DNA from: a virus | Reading direction: 5' to 3' (one strand) | Virus record (IMG/VR): IMGVR_UViG_3300049491_001100 | Coordinates: 1-55,857 of that record | Length of the DNA: 55,857 bases | In this document: positions 16,957 through 24,722 of the stretch, piece by piece | Numbering within the stretch: the first letter of the stretch is position 1 | How the letters are laid out: each line of letters opens with the position of its first letter | Translations under genes and position numbers: made by a program | Notes under the pieces: model-generated | The model's input: only the letters and a program-made list of their open reading frames with translations | Told to the model about the DNA's origin: nothing | Database searches by the model: none

Positions 16957-17577
16957 ATGGCCGAGCTACTGCTGAGCGCTGACGCGCTCGTGGTTCCGTC
17001 GAGTACGGGAAGACCACACACTTTCGACATGCGCAAGATCCACAAGGCAGAGTCCCGCCTGGTGGAGATGAACGGCATCACCAAGGCCAAGGCGGGCGAA
17101 CTGCTCTACACCGTCATCGACGCCTTTGGCGACGCCAAGGACTACCACGCCACGCTCAAGGGCGAGTTCGGACGCTGCAAGCAGAAGCTCCGCAGCGTCA
17201 GGGGCGTGATCGTTCTCGACAAGGCACCAGACGAGCTGAAGGCCAAGGGGTTGTCAAGCGCCCGCTCACCCGCAGGCAGTGAAGACCTCCGCGACAGCGT
17301 CGTCAACACCAACACCGACTACATGTTCTGGGCAGACGTTCTGGCTCAGGTGGAGGTCGCCTCCGATCGCATGGAGGCGAAGGTAGAGAAGCTGAAGATG
17401 GCCTACTACGCCATCAGCGACCTCATCAAGGGGCCCGATGTCCGCCGCGACACCAGCGGTGGCGTTGGAGACGATGCCCCAGGCTCCCTCAGCCGATCCG
17501 AGCAGACACAGCAGTTCGTCGAGGAGCAGGCAACGAAGAAGAACTACCCGAAGGGATTCGGCGCAGCAAAGCTCTAA
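16957..17577 (+). CDS. Possible UvsY-like recombination mediator
   Basis: 206 aa. ATG 16957 is chosen because GGAGG lies 5 nt upstream; a TTG at 16945 would put the ribosome site inside the gene. The protein is helical. A central DYMFWADVLAQVEVASDRME helix after a basic region, and location between SSB and UvsX, recall T4 UvsY, which loads UvsX onto gp32-coated DNA. Sequence similarity is faint, it is longer than T4 UvsY (137 aa), and the call rests mostly on context. Confidence 0.5.
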   Translation: MAELLLSADALVVPSSTGRPHTFDMRKIHKAESRLVEMNGITKAKAGELLYTVIDAFGDAKDYHATLKGEFGRCKQKLRSVRGVIVLDKAPDELKAKGLSSARSPAGSEDLRDSVVNTNTDYMFWADVLAQVEVASDRMEAKVEKLKMAYYAISDLIKGPDVRRDTSGGVGDDAPGSLSRSEQTQQFVEEQATKKNYPKGFGAAKL

Positions 17578-17592
17578 GAAGTCAACAACTAC

Positions 17593-17602
17593 ATTCGCTA
17601 TA
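17593..17602 (+). promoter_or_regulatory. Phage promoter motif copy (ATTCGCTATA)
   Basis: Perfect copy in the gap before uvsX, 22 nt from ATG 17625. GAGGAG lies in the spacer. Confidence 0.8.
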
Positions 17603-17624
17603 GCACAACTGAGGAGTACGCACA

Positions 17625-18734
17625 ATGGCCAACAAATGGATGCAGAAGCTTCAGAAGATGGAAGGCGTCGTCACGGAGCGCAAGGACCGCTTCGCGAAGA
17701 CCATCAACACCAACTCACCGTCCGTCAACTTCATCTTCGGGAAGAGCCACGGCCTCCCGCTCGGATACACCGCCGTCCTCTACGGACCCCCGAAGGGCGG
17801 CAAGTCGGTCCTCAGCCACATGATGGCGGGATGGCTCCACCAGAGCGATCCCGATGCCATCGTGGTCAAGTTCGACACTGAGTATCGACTCGACGGCCAG
17901 CTCGACGATGAGTCGATGCGGGTCTTCGGCATCGACACCGACCGCTTGCTCCCGATCATGACCAACAGCCCGATGACCATCTTCGACCAAATCGAGAAGG
18001 ACATCGCCGCCAACTGTCAGGCTGGGGCACCGATCAAGATGATCATCATCGACTCTGTCTCCGGCATCCAGGGCCGCCGCGAGATGCAGAACGAGTCTGT
18101 GGAGAAGCAGACCATCGGCGACCACGCCCAGACGATCCAGATCGGGCTCAAGCGCATCCTGCCCGTCATCCGCGAGCACGACATCGCTCTCGTCCTCATC
18201 GCTCAGGTCCGGGCCGAGATGGACAGCACCGAGCAGATGCGAGGCAACAAGTTCAAGATGAACGCCGGCTTCGGTCTCCAGCACATGGCCGAGTACTTTA
18301 TCATCGTCGAGCCCAACAGGAACGTGGCTGGCCGCAAGGACATGCTCGGGCGCGAGTTCGTGAACGAGGACGTCAAGGACTTGGCCGGCAAGGGCGAGTC
18401 CACGGCGATGAAGATCCGGGTCAAGATGAAGGACAGCTCCATGGGGCCCAAGGGGCGCATGGGCGAGTTCACCTTCGACTTCCACAAGGGCGTCACGAAC
18501 CAGTGGGAAGAGATCGTCCGCCTCGGCAAGGGCTACGGCATCATCGAGAACCCGAAGCAGGGCTACTACAGCTTCGGTGGCCAGACCTGGCACGGCGAGG
18601 AGAAGATGATCAAGGCCATCGCCGACGATGCCGCGCTCCAGAACGGGATCGTGGAAGAACTGCGGCGCCGAGACGCGGGCGGCGCCTTCGAGAAGTTCGA
18701 CAAGACCACCGACGAGGAGGTCAGCGCCGAATAG
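17625..18734 (+). CDS. uvsX: UvsX/RecA-like recombinase
   Basis: 369 aa strand-exchange ATPase. Walker A GPPKGGKS at residues 54-61, followed by DTEYRLD, and Walker B IIIDSVSG near residue 140. A helix NESVEKQTIGDHAQTIQIGL matches the region after L1 of RecA/UvsX, and ALVLIAQVRAEM holds the conserved Gln of the RecA core. The C-terminus is acidic (TTDEEVSAE), typical of the regulatory tail. It catalyses homologous pairing for recombination-dependent replication, with SSB and perhaps the 16957 product as partners. It has its own promoter motif. Confidence 0.93.
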   Translation: MANKWMQKLQKMEGVVTERKDRFAKTINTNSPSVNFIFGKSHGLPLGYTAVLYGPPKGGKSVLSHMMAGWLHQSDPDAIVVKFDTEYRLDGQLDDESMRVFGIDTDRLLPIMTNSPMTIFDQIEKDIAANCQAGAPIKMIIIDSVSGIQGRREMQNESVEKQTIGDHAQTIQIGLKRILPVIREHDIALVLIAQVRAEMDSTEQMRGNKFKMNAGFGLQHMAEYFIIVEPNRNVAGRKDMLGREFVNEDVKDLAGKGESTAMKIRVKMKDSSMGPKGRMGEFTFDFHKGVTNQWEEIVRLGKGYGIIENPKQGYYSFGGQTWHGEEKMIKAIADDAALQNGIVEELRRRDAGGAFEKFDKTTDEEVSAE

Positions 18735-18741
18735 CTTTAAC

Positions 18742-18807
18742 CCGACCGGCCCAGCGCGCATAGAGGGCAGTCCCTTTGGGAAAGTGGATGCGATCTCCAC
18801 CGGTCGG
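18742..18807 (+). other. Possible structured RNA between uvsX and primase genes
   Basis: CCGACCG (18742-18748) can pair with CGGTCGG (18801-18807), enclosing two smaller hairpins: TCCC-TTT-GGGA (18771-18781) and GTGGA with TCCAC (18784-18788 with 18796-18800). The right arm ends 3 nt before the primase promoter motif. It may be a terminator-like or regulatory fold. There is no T-run, so simple intrinsic termination is unlikely. Confidence 0.4.
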
Positions 18808-18810
18808 CCC

Positions 18811-18820
18811 ATTCGCTATG
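18811..18820 (+). promoter_or_regulatory. Promoter motif variant (ATTCGCTATG)
   Basis: Nine of ten bases match. It lies 12 nt before ATG 18833, with GAAGG in the spacer. It directly follows the structured element at 18742-18807. Confidence 0.7.
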
Positions 18821-18832
18821 TAGAAGGTGCAG

Positions 18833-19858
18833 ATGTACCACTTCAAGGGAGCAGATCCAGCAGTACTACTCCAGATCTTGAAGGAGTCGCGCCTCAAGTA
18901 CGATCAGACCTCGGTCTCGTACGTCTTCACATGCCCCAGGTGTCAGGGCAAGAAGAAGCTCTATATCCGCAAGGCAGACGGCCGCTTCGTTTGCTGGAAG
19001 TGTAAGGAGACGGAGTCGTACCAGGGTCGGCCAGAGTTTGCCCTCGCCGATCTCCTCAGTCAGCCCGTCAAGCAGGTTCAGTCGCGTCTGTATGGCGGCG
19101 AGCACATTCCTGTCAGTCTCTACCTCGACGTCAAAGTCAAGGACTTCTTCGGCGATGATGACGACGTAGACGACGACGCCGTCGAGATCGCTACCACGTT
19201 CTGGCCCCTGGAGTACCTGCCCATCGATCACGTCCACGCCGCCCGTGGCGCCGAGTACCTGCACGGACGCGGGATCCCGCTCTGGATGGCGAAGAAGTAC
19301 GACATCCGCTACTGCCCACAGAAGCGCCGAGTTGTGTTTCCTGTTAACTCTGGCCCGGCGCTGTATGGTTGGCAGGAGCGTATCGTCATCCCGAACAAGT
19401 TCATCGACGAAGACGGGAACGAGCGAGAAATCCCCAAGATCCTGTCATCGACCGGGATCCCCAGGGACAGGACGGTCATGTTCGCGGACAGGCTGCAAGG
19501 CGTCGACCACGCCATCCTGTGCGAGGGCCCCGTCGATGCCTTGAAGGCCCACTTCTGCAAGGGGAACGTGGCCGCCATGGGCAAGGCCGTGTCCAGGGAG
19601 CAGGTGCGCTTGCTCGTCAACGCCGGCATCAAGAAGCTCTACCTCGCCCTCGACCCAGACGCCGCCGATGAAATCCAGCGCCTGGTACGGAACAACTACG
19701 ACGACTTCGAGATGTACGAGATGATCGCGCCAGCTAAGACCGGTCGCGACAAGTACGACTTGGGGGCGATGGAGTTTGCGGAAGTGGACGACCTCTTTCG
19801 TTCAGCCGCCCGGATCGGACCCGGGCGGCTATTCATCCACCTCAGCTACAAGTACTAG
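18833..19858 (+). CDS. DnaG-like primase (zinc ribbon plus TOPRIM)
   Basis: 341 aa from ATG 18833; a GTG six bases earlier is also possible. N-terminal zinc ribbon: CPRC about 30 residues in, then CWKC. The TOPRIM core contains ILCEGPVDALKAH (acidic Glu) and LYLALDPDAADEI (DxD-like). This is the layout of bacterial and T7-type primases, which lay RNA primers for lagging-strand synthesis. No helicase domain is attached. Its stop overlaps, tail to tail, the end of the - strand gene. A DnaB-like replicative helicase was not seen in the window. Confidence 0.88.
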   Translation: MYHFKGADPAVLLQILKESRLKYDQTSVSYVFTCPRCQGKKKLYIRKADGRFVCWKCKETESYQGRPEFALADLLSQPVKQVQSRLYGGEHIPVSLYLDVKVKDFFGDDDDVDDDAVEIATTFWPLEYLPIDHVHAARGAEYLHGRGIPLWMAKKYDIRYCPQKRRVVFPVNSGPALYGWQERIVIPNKFIDEDGNEREIPKILSSTGIPRDRTVMFADRLQGVDHAILCEGPVDALKAHFCKGNVAAMGKAVSREQVRLLVNAGIKKLYLALDPDAADEIQRLVRNNYDDFEMYEMIAPAKTGRDKYDLGAMEFAEVDDLFRSAARIGPGRLFIHLSYKY

Positions 19859-21387
19859 AGCCCGATCGAGCGCTTCCAGTTGTTGAAGGTGCCGACGCGG
19901 TGCTTGGCCGTCGAGACCGACAGCTTCTGTCCCTTGTGGGCACCGGACTTGACCTCGAAGTTCTCCATCACGAACTTGAGCAGCTTGGCCGGCGACGCCT
20001 CGCCATCCTCGAAGTACCAGGAGAAGAGGCTGAGTTCGCTGGAGCCGAGGACAGCCGCCCGGAACACGGCCTTCTCCTCATCGGAGCCTGGAGTGGTCTG
20101 AGCCAACTCCTGTCCCGTGGCCGTGACCACACCACCACCGACGAACCCGAGCATAACCGCAGCCCGCTGGTAGTAGCGGACCTGACGCTGGTCGACGCCC
20201 ATGGCCTCGATGAGTTCGGCCACGGTCGTGAGTCCATTCTTCATACCCGTGACCACGGCCCGAACCAGGTCGAGCTGGGCCGCCTGCGGGATGATGGCGG
20301 CGTCGAAGAGAACGGTCTTGACTTCCTTGGGGGTGCAGATGTCACACCCCTCCTGGTGTGTGCGCAGGCGTCGGTTGGCCTCCTTGCGGGCGCTGAAGTC
20401 GACGTTGGCGTTGGTGGTGGTGCTGGTGAGGATGTCCACCATCCGATCGTGCGGCATCGACTCCAGGAGTTGTCCCAGCTTTTCCGATGCCGAGGCCTTG
20501 CGAGCTGCCTGCGACGACAGGTCCAACTGGCAGTTCCTGGCGATGTAGTCGTAGTCGATCTCCTCGATCTCGTCCTCATCTTCGTTGAGCCGATCCATCT
20601 TGGCGACCAGGATGGACTCGGGATTGGGCGAAGATTCCAGGTCGGCACCGGGGTCGCTGAAGAGAGCCACTGCCACGGCCTCTTCGTTGGGGAGGACTGA
20701 CCGCTCCTGCTTCAGGAGCAGGGGCTGGAGGTCGCAGTGGAACCGCTGCTGGAGATAGCGGTAGAGCTTGCGCTCGTTGTCGAAGTGGGTCGGATTCGCG
20801 GTCTCGTAGCGGGTGCAGAAGTTCACGATCCAGCAGCGGGCGTACTGGAAGAGGTCGTTGATGTCGAGGCCGTTCCGCTTGCAGAGGTGATCGTTGAGGC
20901 GGAAGAAGCCCCAGGCCACGCGCTCCATCGTGGGCTTGTACTGGGCCCAGACGTGTGCGGGCGGGTTCACGGAGCGGCGGAACTCGGTGTGACGGATGGC
21001 GACGTCGAAGGCGTTGTCCCGGTAGTGGAGCTTGCGCGGGTTGCCCTTGTCGTTGGCCTCGGGCTCGGCGCCCCGGCTGATGGGTTGGAGGCGTTCGTAG
21101 CCCGCTGCGTCCGTGACCTTCCAGAAGCCCTCCAGGGCCTCGGAGAGCTTCTTGCCGGTCAGGACACCGGCCAGCACCTGGACATCGCCTGCGGGGTCCT
21201 GGGCTGCATCCAGAGCCACCTGGACCTGCATCAGGGTTCCGTCTTCCTTGGTCACGACCAAGTCGCACCCAGCAGCCTTTGAGGGCTGAACATCGATCCC
21301 CACCGCCCGCAGCCACGACCGCAGCGTGTTCACGGCGGTGCTGTTGCGTCCCTGAGCCGTGAATGGAGCCTTCTTCGCGTTGGACAT
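19855..21387 (-). CDS. Possible sigma-like / winged-helix regulator
   Basis: 510 aa, starting at ATG 21387 with AGGAGGA just upstream. A longer frame to 21513 is rejected because it would cover the promoter motif. The segment RLNDHLCKRNGLDINDLFQYARCWIVNFCTRYE then LYRYLQQRF resembles sigma-70 region 2 (DL-Q-A pattern and following helix). The part AELIEAMGVDQRQVRYYQRAAVMLGFV is a winged-helix-type HTH. The end (KHRVGTFNNWKRSI) looks DNA-related. It is the only - strand gene of the first 42 kb and has its own motif copy. A role in transcription or replication control is inferred. An origin-binding or restriction-like protein is the alternative. Confidence 0.5.
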   Translation of the reverse strand: MSNAKKAPFTAQGRNSTAVNTLRSWLRAVGIDVQPSKAAGCDLVVTKEDGTLMQVQVALDAAQDPAGDVQVLAGVLTGKKLSEALEGFWKVTDAAGYERLQPISRGAEPEANDKGNPRKLHYRDNAFDVAIRHTEFRRSVNPPAHVWAQYKPTMERVAWGFFRLNDHLCKRNGLDINDLFQYARCWIVNFCTRYETANPTHFDNERKLYRYLQQRFHCDLQPLLLKQERSVLPNEEAVAVALFSDPGADLESSPNPESILVAKMDRLNEDEDEIEEIDYDYIARNCQLDLSSQAARKASASEKLGQLLESMPHDRMVDILTSTTTNANVDFSARKEANRRLRTHQEGCDICTPKEVKTVLFDAAIIPQAAQLDLVRAVVTGMKNGLTTVAELIEAMGVDQRQVRYYQRAAVMLGFVGGGVVTATGQELAQTTPGSDEEKAVFRAAVLGSSELSLFSWYFEDGEASPAKLLKFVMENFEVKSGAHKGQKLSVSTAKHRVGTFNNWKRSIGL

Positions 21388-21414
21388 GAATCCTCCTCGA
21401 TCCGGTGTGGATCC

Positions 21415-21424
21415 TATAGCGAAT
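21415..21424 (-). promoter_or_regulatory. Phage promoter motif copy, minus strand
   Basis: Perfect ATTCGCTATA on the - strand, 27 nt before the only - strand gene of this arm. That the motif flips with the gene is the strongest single argument that it is a promoter. Confidence 0.82.
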
Positions 21425-21546
21425 CTACAACAGCTTTCTGGAGCATATTTTGCCCCAGCAAGAGCCAGCGTACGCGAGATCGCTCGACCTGTCAACAGGA
21501 TATGGCCATTCACGTACTTTCAGACACTTAGCTACAACAGTCGGAG

Positions 21547-21556
21547 ATTCGCTATA
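21547..21556 (+). promoter_or_regulatory. Phage promoter motif copy (ATTCGCTATA)
   Basis: Perfect copy, 20 nt before ATG 21577 of the ClpP-like gene. It starts the operon that runs to 24674. Confidence 0.8.
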
Positions 21557-21576
21557 TCCCGACGAGGACTTACTGC

Positions 21577-22188
21577 ATGACCATGCCGACCCCGGAACAG
21601 AATGTCATCAACAAGGTCGAGTCCTGCGTCTCCTTCGAGAAGCGGACGCTGTACGTTATGGGAGACGTCGACGACGATCTCGCCTACCAGGTCCAGGTGG
21701 CACTTGAGGCCCTGGACTCAACGGATGGCGACATCCGCATTGTCCTCAACAGCGAGGGCGGGGAAGAGCAGCCCGGGTACGCCATCTACGACGCCATCAC
21801 CATGTGCCGCAACAAGGTGATCATCGAAGCCTATGGCAGTGTCATGTCCATTGCCGCCGCCATCTTCCAGGCCGCTGATGTGAGGCGCATCTCCCCCAAC
21901 GCCGTCTTCATGATCCACAACGGCAGCGTCGATACCGAGGGCAACGTCCAGCAGGATGCCGTCCTGGACCTGGCGGAACAGATCAAGAAGGGCGCCCAGC
22001 GCTACTACGACATCCTCATGCGCGGCTCCGGCCAACCCCAAGACCTCATCGAGCAATGGTGTCGCGATGAGACCTTCTTCAGCGCTGATGAAACTGTGTC
22101 GGCGTGCTTTGCCGACGAAGTCATCAAGCCGGTCAAGGTCAAGGCACCGGTCAAGCTCAAGAAAAGAAAGAGAAAGGCTAACTCATGA
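21577..22188 (+). CDS. ClpP-like serine protease
   Basis: 203 aa. Conserved ClpP-fold motifs: IRIVLNSEGGEEQPGYAIYDAI (the glycine-rich oxyanion strand), AYGSVMSIAAAIFQAAD with the nucleophile Ser91, and NAVFMIHNGS with His114. The third residue is probably the Asp in the CRDETFFSADE segment. Phage ClpP-like proteins often act as capsid-maturation proteases, but no capsid or portal gene is nearby. Here it heads an operon with a membrane protein, an aminotransferase and a CYTH protein. No ClpX/ClpA unfoldase gene was seen. It may therefore act on a small set of targets or with a host ATPase. Confidence 0.85.
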   Translation: MTMPTPEQNVINKVESCVSFEKRTLYVMGDVDDDLAYQVQVALEALDSTDGDIRIVLNSEGGEEQPGYAIYDAITMCRNKVIIEAYGSVMSIAAAIFQAADVRRISPNAVFMIHNGSVDTEGNVQQDAVLDLAEQIKKGAQRYYDILMRGSGQPQDLIEQWCRDETFFSADETVSACFADEVIKPVKVKAPVKLKKRKRKANS

Positions 22189-22823
22189 ACCCGTTCAAGA
22201 ACCTCGGCCCTAAGGCTCAGCAGTTGCTGGGCGACAACAAGCACTGGCTCTCACTCATCCTCATCGCTGTCGCCCTCTTCGGTGGCGGTATGGCAGTCGG
22301 CCGCTACACGCTCCCGGCCAAGGTCGTGACCACGGAGAAGGTCCACGAGGTCGTCAAGGATCGCATCGTAGAAGTGGTCAAGACCGAGGTCCGAGTCGTC
22401 GAGGTCAAGATCCACGACTCCAAGCAGGCAGAGAAGGTCCACCGCGTGACCGTGGAAGGGATCGATCCACCCGGCTGCAAGAGCAAGACCGTCACCGAGG
22501 ACATCAACATCGACACCGTCGTCCACGACAACACCAACACCAACTCGACCGAGATCAAGTACGTGGATCGCGTCGTCGAGAAGTGGCAGGATCGCATCGT
22601 GGAAAAGACCAAGACCGTGCTCAACCAGCCCAACTGGCGCGTGGCAGCAGGGGCTGGCGTGGCCATCCCCTACTTCCTAGGTCAGGGCAGCCCAGGCGTC
22701 CCCGGGCTCCAGGGCGCTGTCATCAACGTCGAAGCCGACCGCCGGATCATCGGCCCCTTCTGGCTCGGCATCCACGGCAACACCCAGGGCGTGGTCGGCC
22801 TCAACCTGTCGGGTGTGTTCTGA
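22185..22823 (+). CDS. Membrane-anchored coiled-coil protein, 212 aa
   Basis: ATG 22185 overlaps the ClpP-like stop. One membrane helix (WLSLILIAVALFGGGMAVG) lies at about 21-39. A Val/Glu/Lys-rich extended segment with repeated DRIVEVVK and DRIVEKTK units follows. The C-terminal 60 residues are Gly/hydrophobic (NWRVAAGAGVAIPYFLGQG). The layout resembles phage proteins anchored in the inner membrane and reaching into the periplasm. A spanin-like or envelope role is possible but not shown. Confidence 0.7.
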   Translation: MNPFKNLGPKAQQLLGDNKHWLSLILIAVALFGGGMAVGRYTLPAKVVTTEKVHEVVKDRIVEVVKTEVRVVEVKIHDSKQAEKVHRVTVEGIDPPGCKSKTVTEDINIDTVVHDNTNTNSTEIKYVDRVVEKWQDRIVEKTKTVLNQPNWRVAAGAGVAIPYFLGQGSPGVPGLQGAVINVEADRRIIGPFWLGIHGNTQGVVGLNLSGVF

Positions 22824-23095
22824 TGGTCAAGCTCAAGAACTGGGCCGTCGTCGATCGTGGTGGCGGTCTGCCATGCCTCAAGGGTGAGGTCTACGGACAC
22901 CCCAAGCACGACGACGGCATAGAGATCGTGACCAGCCCCATCGTCAGCACCAGCGGTCGCGTCGTCACCACCAGCAATCGCGAGTACGAGCTGGACGGGC
23001 CGCCGGAACCGGGGTACATTGCGTACATGTCCAGCATCGGCCACGTCCTCGACGAAGCCCAACCAGTCAAGATCATCAACCCCAACGTGAACTGA
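22823..23095 (+). CDS. Unknown small protein, 90 aa
   Basis: Start and stop both overlap neighbours by ATGA (22823 and 23095), so it is translationally locked between the membrane protein and the aminotransferase. The predicted protein is beta-rich, with a Gly-rich start (VVDRGGGLPCLKGEVYG) and Ser/Thr-rich middle, and could be a small SH3-like barrel. No family recognised. Confidence 0.65.
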   Translation: MVKLKNWAVVDRGGGLPCLKGEVYGHPKHDDGIEIVTSPIVSTSGRVVTTSNREYELDGPPEPGYIAYMSSIGHVLDEAQPVKIINPNVN

Positions 23096-24078
23096 TGAAC
23101 GACCTCCAGATGGCGCGTGGTGCAGTGGAAGGCGGCTACAACCTAGCCGTTGGCGAGCCCGTTGTCTTGCAACAGGCCCTGTCGCTGCCACACGCCCACG
23201 TCCTGGGGCCGTTCGAGTACCCAACCATCGACGGCGACCCCAGACTCAGGGCTGAGCTGGAGGCGTTGCACCCCGGCCACCACATCGTCATCACCAACGG
23301 CGCCAAGCAGGCTCTGGCAGCCGCCTTCTACGCCTACCGCGAAGTCGAGGGCGCAAGCATCGTCCAACACAACCCACCCTACTGGCCCAGCTACCCAACC
23401 CTCGCCAACATGGCCAGGATGACATTTGGCGATAGCGACTGGAAGGAGAAGGTCCGGTGCATCACGGCCCCCAACAACCCCGATGGTTCCGAGCTGTCGC
23501 CGTCGTACATCGGCAATCCATTCCAGATCTGGGACTCGGTGTATGCGCACTGGGTTTGGGGTTGGAACGGGAAGGAGCCACCGCACGAGGTCAGAGTGTG
23601 CTCGGCGTCCAAGATCTTGGGCTTGTCCGGGGTCAGGGTGGGCTGGCTCGCCACCAAGAACAAGCGCCTGGCTGACGCTGCTGCACGTTTTGTTGAGTTC
23701 ACGACGTCCGGGGTCGGGCTCCTGGCCCAGCGCTACGTCGCCGACATCATGGAGCTGCTGGCCAGGGTCGACTCCACCGGCGCCTATCGCCAGGCTCGCA
23801 CGTCCCTGCTCACCAACAGTGGCCGCTTCAACTACTACATCTACGACATGTGCCAAGTCGTCGAAGGCGTGCCAGCCCACGGCACCGGCATGTTCGCCTT
23901 CTTCCAGATCTCCCCACCCCTGCGCGACCGCTTCCGGGATGCGCTGGTCAAGGCCAAGGTGGCACTGGTTACCGGCGCCGCCTGCGGCGTCAGGGAGCCG
24001 GACTGGTACCGCATGAATCTCGCTCACGACAACCAGTACACCGAGGAAGCGCTGAAGGCGCTGAGGGAGGCCCTGTGA
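23095..24078 (+). CDS. PLP-dependent fold-type I aminotransferase
   Basis: 327 aa. It has the signature residues of class I/II aminotransferases: a LAVGEP start, VITNGAKQAL (phosphate-binding turn), NNPDG at 127-131, Asp147 and Tyr150 in WDSVYAHW (ring stacking and pyridine nitrogen), SASKILGLSGVRVGW with the PLP lysine Lys173, and a C-terminal RMNLAH with the carboxylate-binding Arg. All catalytic residues appear intact. It is shorter than usual (about 380-400 aa), mainly at the N-terminus. Such enzymes are rare in phages. The substrate could be an amino acid, a modified-base precursor or a sugar nucleotide. It is coupled by overlap to the CYTH gene. Confidence 0.88.
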   Translation: MNDLQMARGAVEGGYNLAVGEPVVLQQALSLPHAHVLGPFEYPTIDGDPRLRAELEALHPGHHIVITNGAKQALAAAFYAYREVEGASIVQHNPPYWPSYPTLANMARMTFGDSDWKEKVRCITAPNNPDGSELSPSYIGNPFQIWDSVYAHWVWGWNGKEPPHEVRVCSASKILGLSGVRVGWLATKNKRLADAAARFVEFTTSGVGLLAQRYVADIMELLARVDSTGAYRQARTSLLTNSGRFNYYIYDMCQVVEGVPAHGTGMFAFFQISPPLRDRFRDALVKAKVALVTGAACGVREPDWYRMNLAHDNQYTEEALKALREAL

Positions 24079-24674
24079 TCAGTCAACACGATGAGATCGA
24101 AGCCAAGATGTCAGCAGACGGCGTCGCCGTTGCCGACTTCAAGGCGTACATGAATAAGGAGTTCGACGTCGTCCGGTACGAGTTTGTACAGGGCCCCGAC
24201 CGCTACTACGAGAGCGGCCCCAATGTGGTCCGGCACCGAATCAAGCACAACGTCAAGGGCCACGAGCTGACGGTGAAGCGGCGCAAAAGCACCGGCTCTA
24301 CCCGCGACCGGCAGGAGATCGACCTCCACTTCAGCAAGAAGACCGAAGCCCGCGACGTCGAGGTCTTTCTGTCCGCGACCGGCTTCGTCAAGGTCTTCAG
24401 CCTGTGGAAGAAGGCTCACATCTTCTGGGTGCAGCTCACGCCGCGCCTGGAAGCCACTTTCGTCATCTACGACGTCGAGATCGAGGGCGATCCGACGTCG
24501 AGCAAGCGTTTTATCGAGATCGAGGCCGAGAAGGGAAGCGCCGTCACGCCCGAGACCGCCAAGCGCCACGTCAACGCCTGTGTCGCTGACCTGCGACGCA
24601 GCTTCAACCTGGCCGAGGCCCTGAACGACAGCCTCTACGAGATCTACTCGGGGAAGCGCTACCAGACCGTCTGA
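24075..24674 (+). CDS. CYTH / triphosphate tunnel phosphohydrolase-like protein
   Basis: 199 aa, GTG start in GTGA overlap with GGGAGG 4 nt upstream. The pattern DRYYESG, VVRHRIK, HELTVKRRK, RQEIDLHF, a long mid-helix, FVIYDVEIEGD and RFIEIEAEKGS follows the strand order of CYTH proteins, which bind triphosphates in an eight-strand tunnel. The usual N-terminal ExExK motif is degenerate (RYEFVQG). Family members include thiamine triphosphatases, class IV adenylate cyclases, inorganic triphosphatases and RNA 5'-triphosphatases, so substrate cannot be assigned. Confidence 0.72.
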   Translation: MISQHDEIEAKMSADGVAVADFKAYMNKEFDVVRYEFVQGPDRYYESGPNVVRHRIKHNVKGHELTVKRRKSTGSTRDRQEIDLHFSKKTEARDVEVFLSATGFVKVFSLWKKAHIFWVQLTPRLEATFVIYDVEIEGDPTSSKRFIEIEAEKGSAVTPETAKRHVNACVADLRRSFNLAEALNDSLYEIYSGKRYQTV

Positions 24675-24683
24675 TTCGCTATT
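24674..24683 (+). promoter_or_regulatory. Promoter motif variant (ATTCGCTATT)
   Basis: Nine of ten bases match. It overlaps the TGA of the CYTH gene and lies 39 nt before ATG 24723. Confidence 0.72.
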
Positions 24684-24722
24684 AGGTTGGTTGAGCCCAA
24701 CACCCCTCACGGAGACCGAGCA

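Larger units (their letters stand above)
21388..21576. promoter_or_regulatory. Divergent control region
   Basis: A 189-bp gap between the divergent starts at 21387 (-) and 21577 (+), the longest non-coding stretch seen. It is less GC-rich than the genes around it. It holds two outward-facing promoter motifs, a direct repeat CTACAACAG (21425-21433 and 21532-21540) placed next to each of them, a palindrome CCTGTCAACAGG (21488-21499) and a palindrome GCGTACGC (21468-21475). These could be operator sites. Confidence 0.65.

Noticed and set aside
21388-21513. N-terminal extension of the - strand regulator
   Set aside because: It would translate across the promoter motif and the AGGAGGA ribosome site located before ATG 21387.
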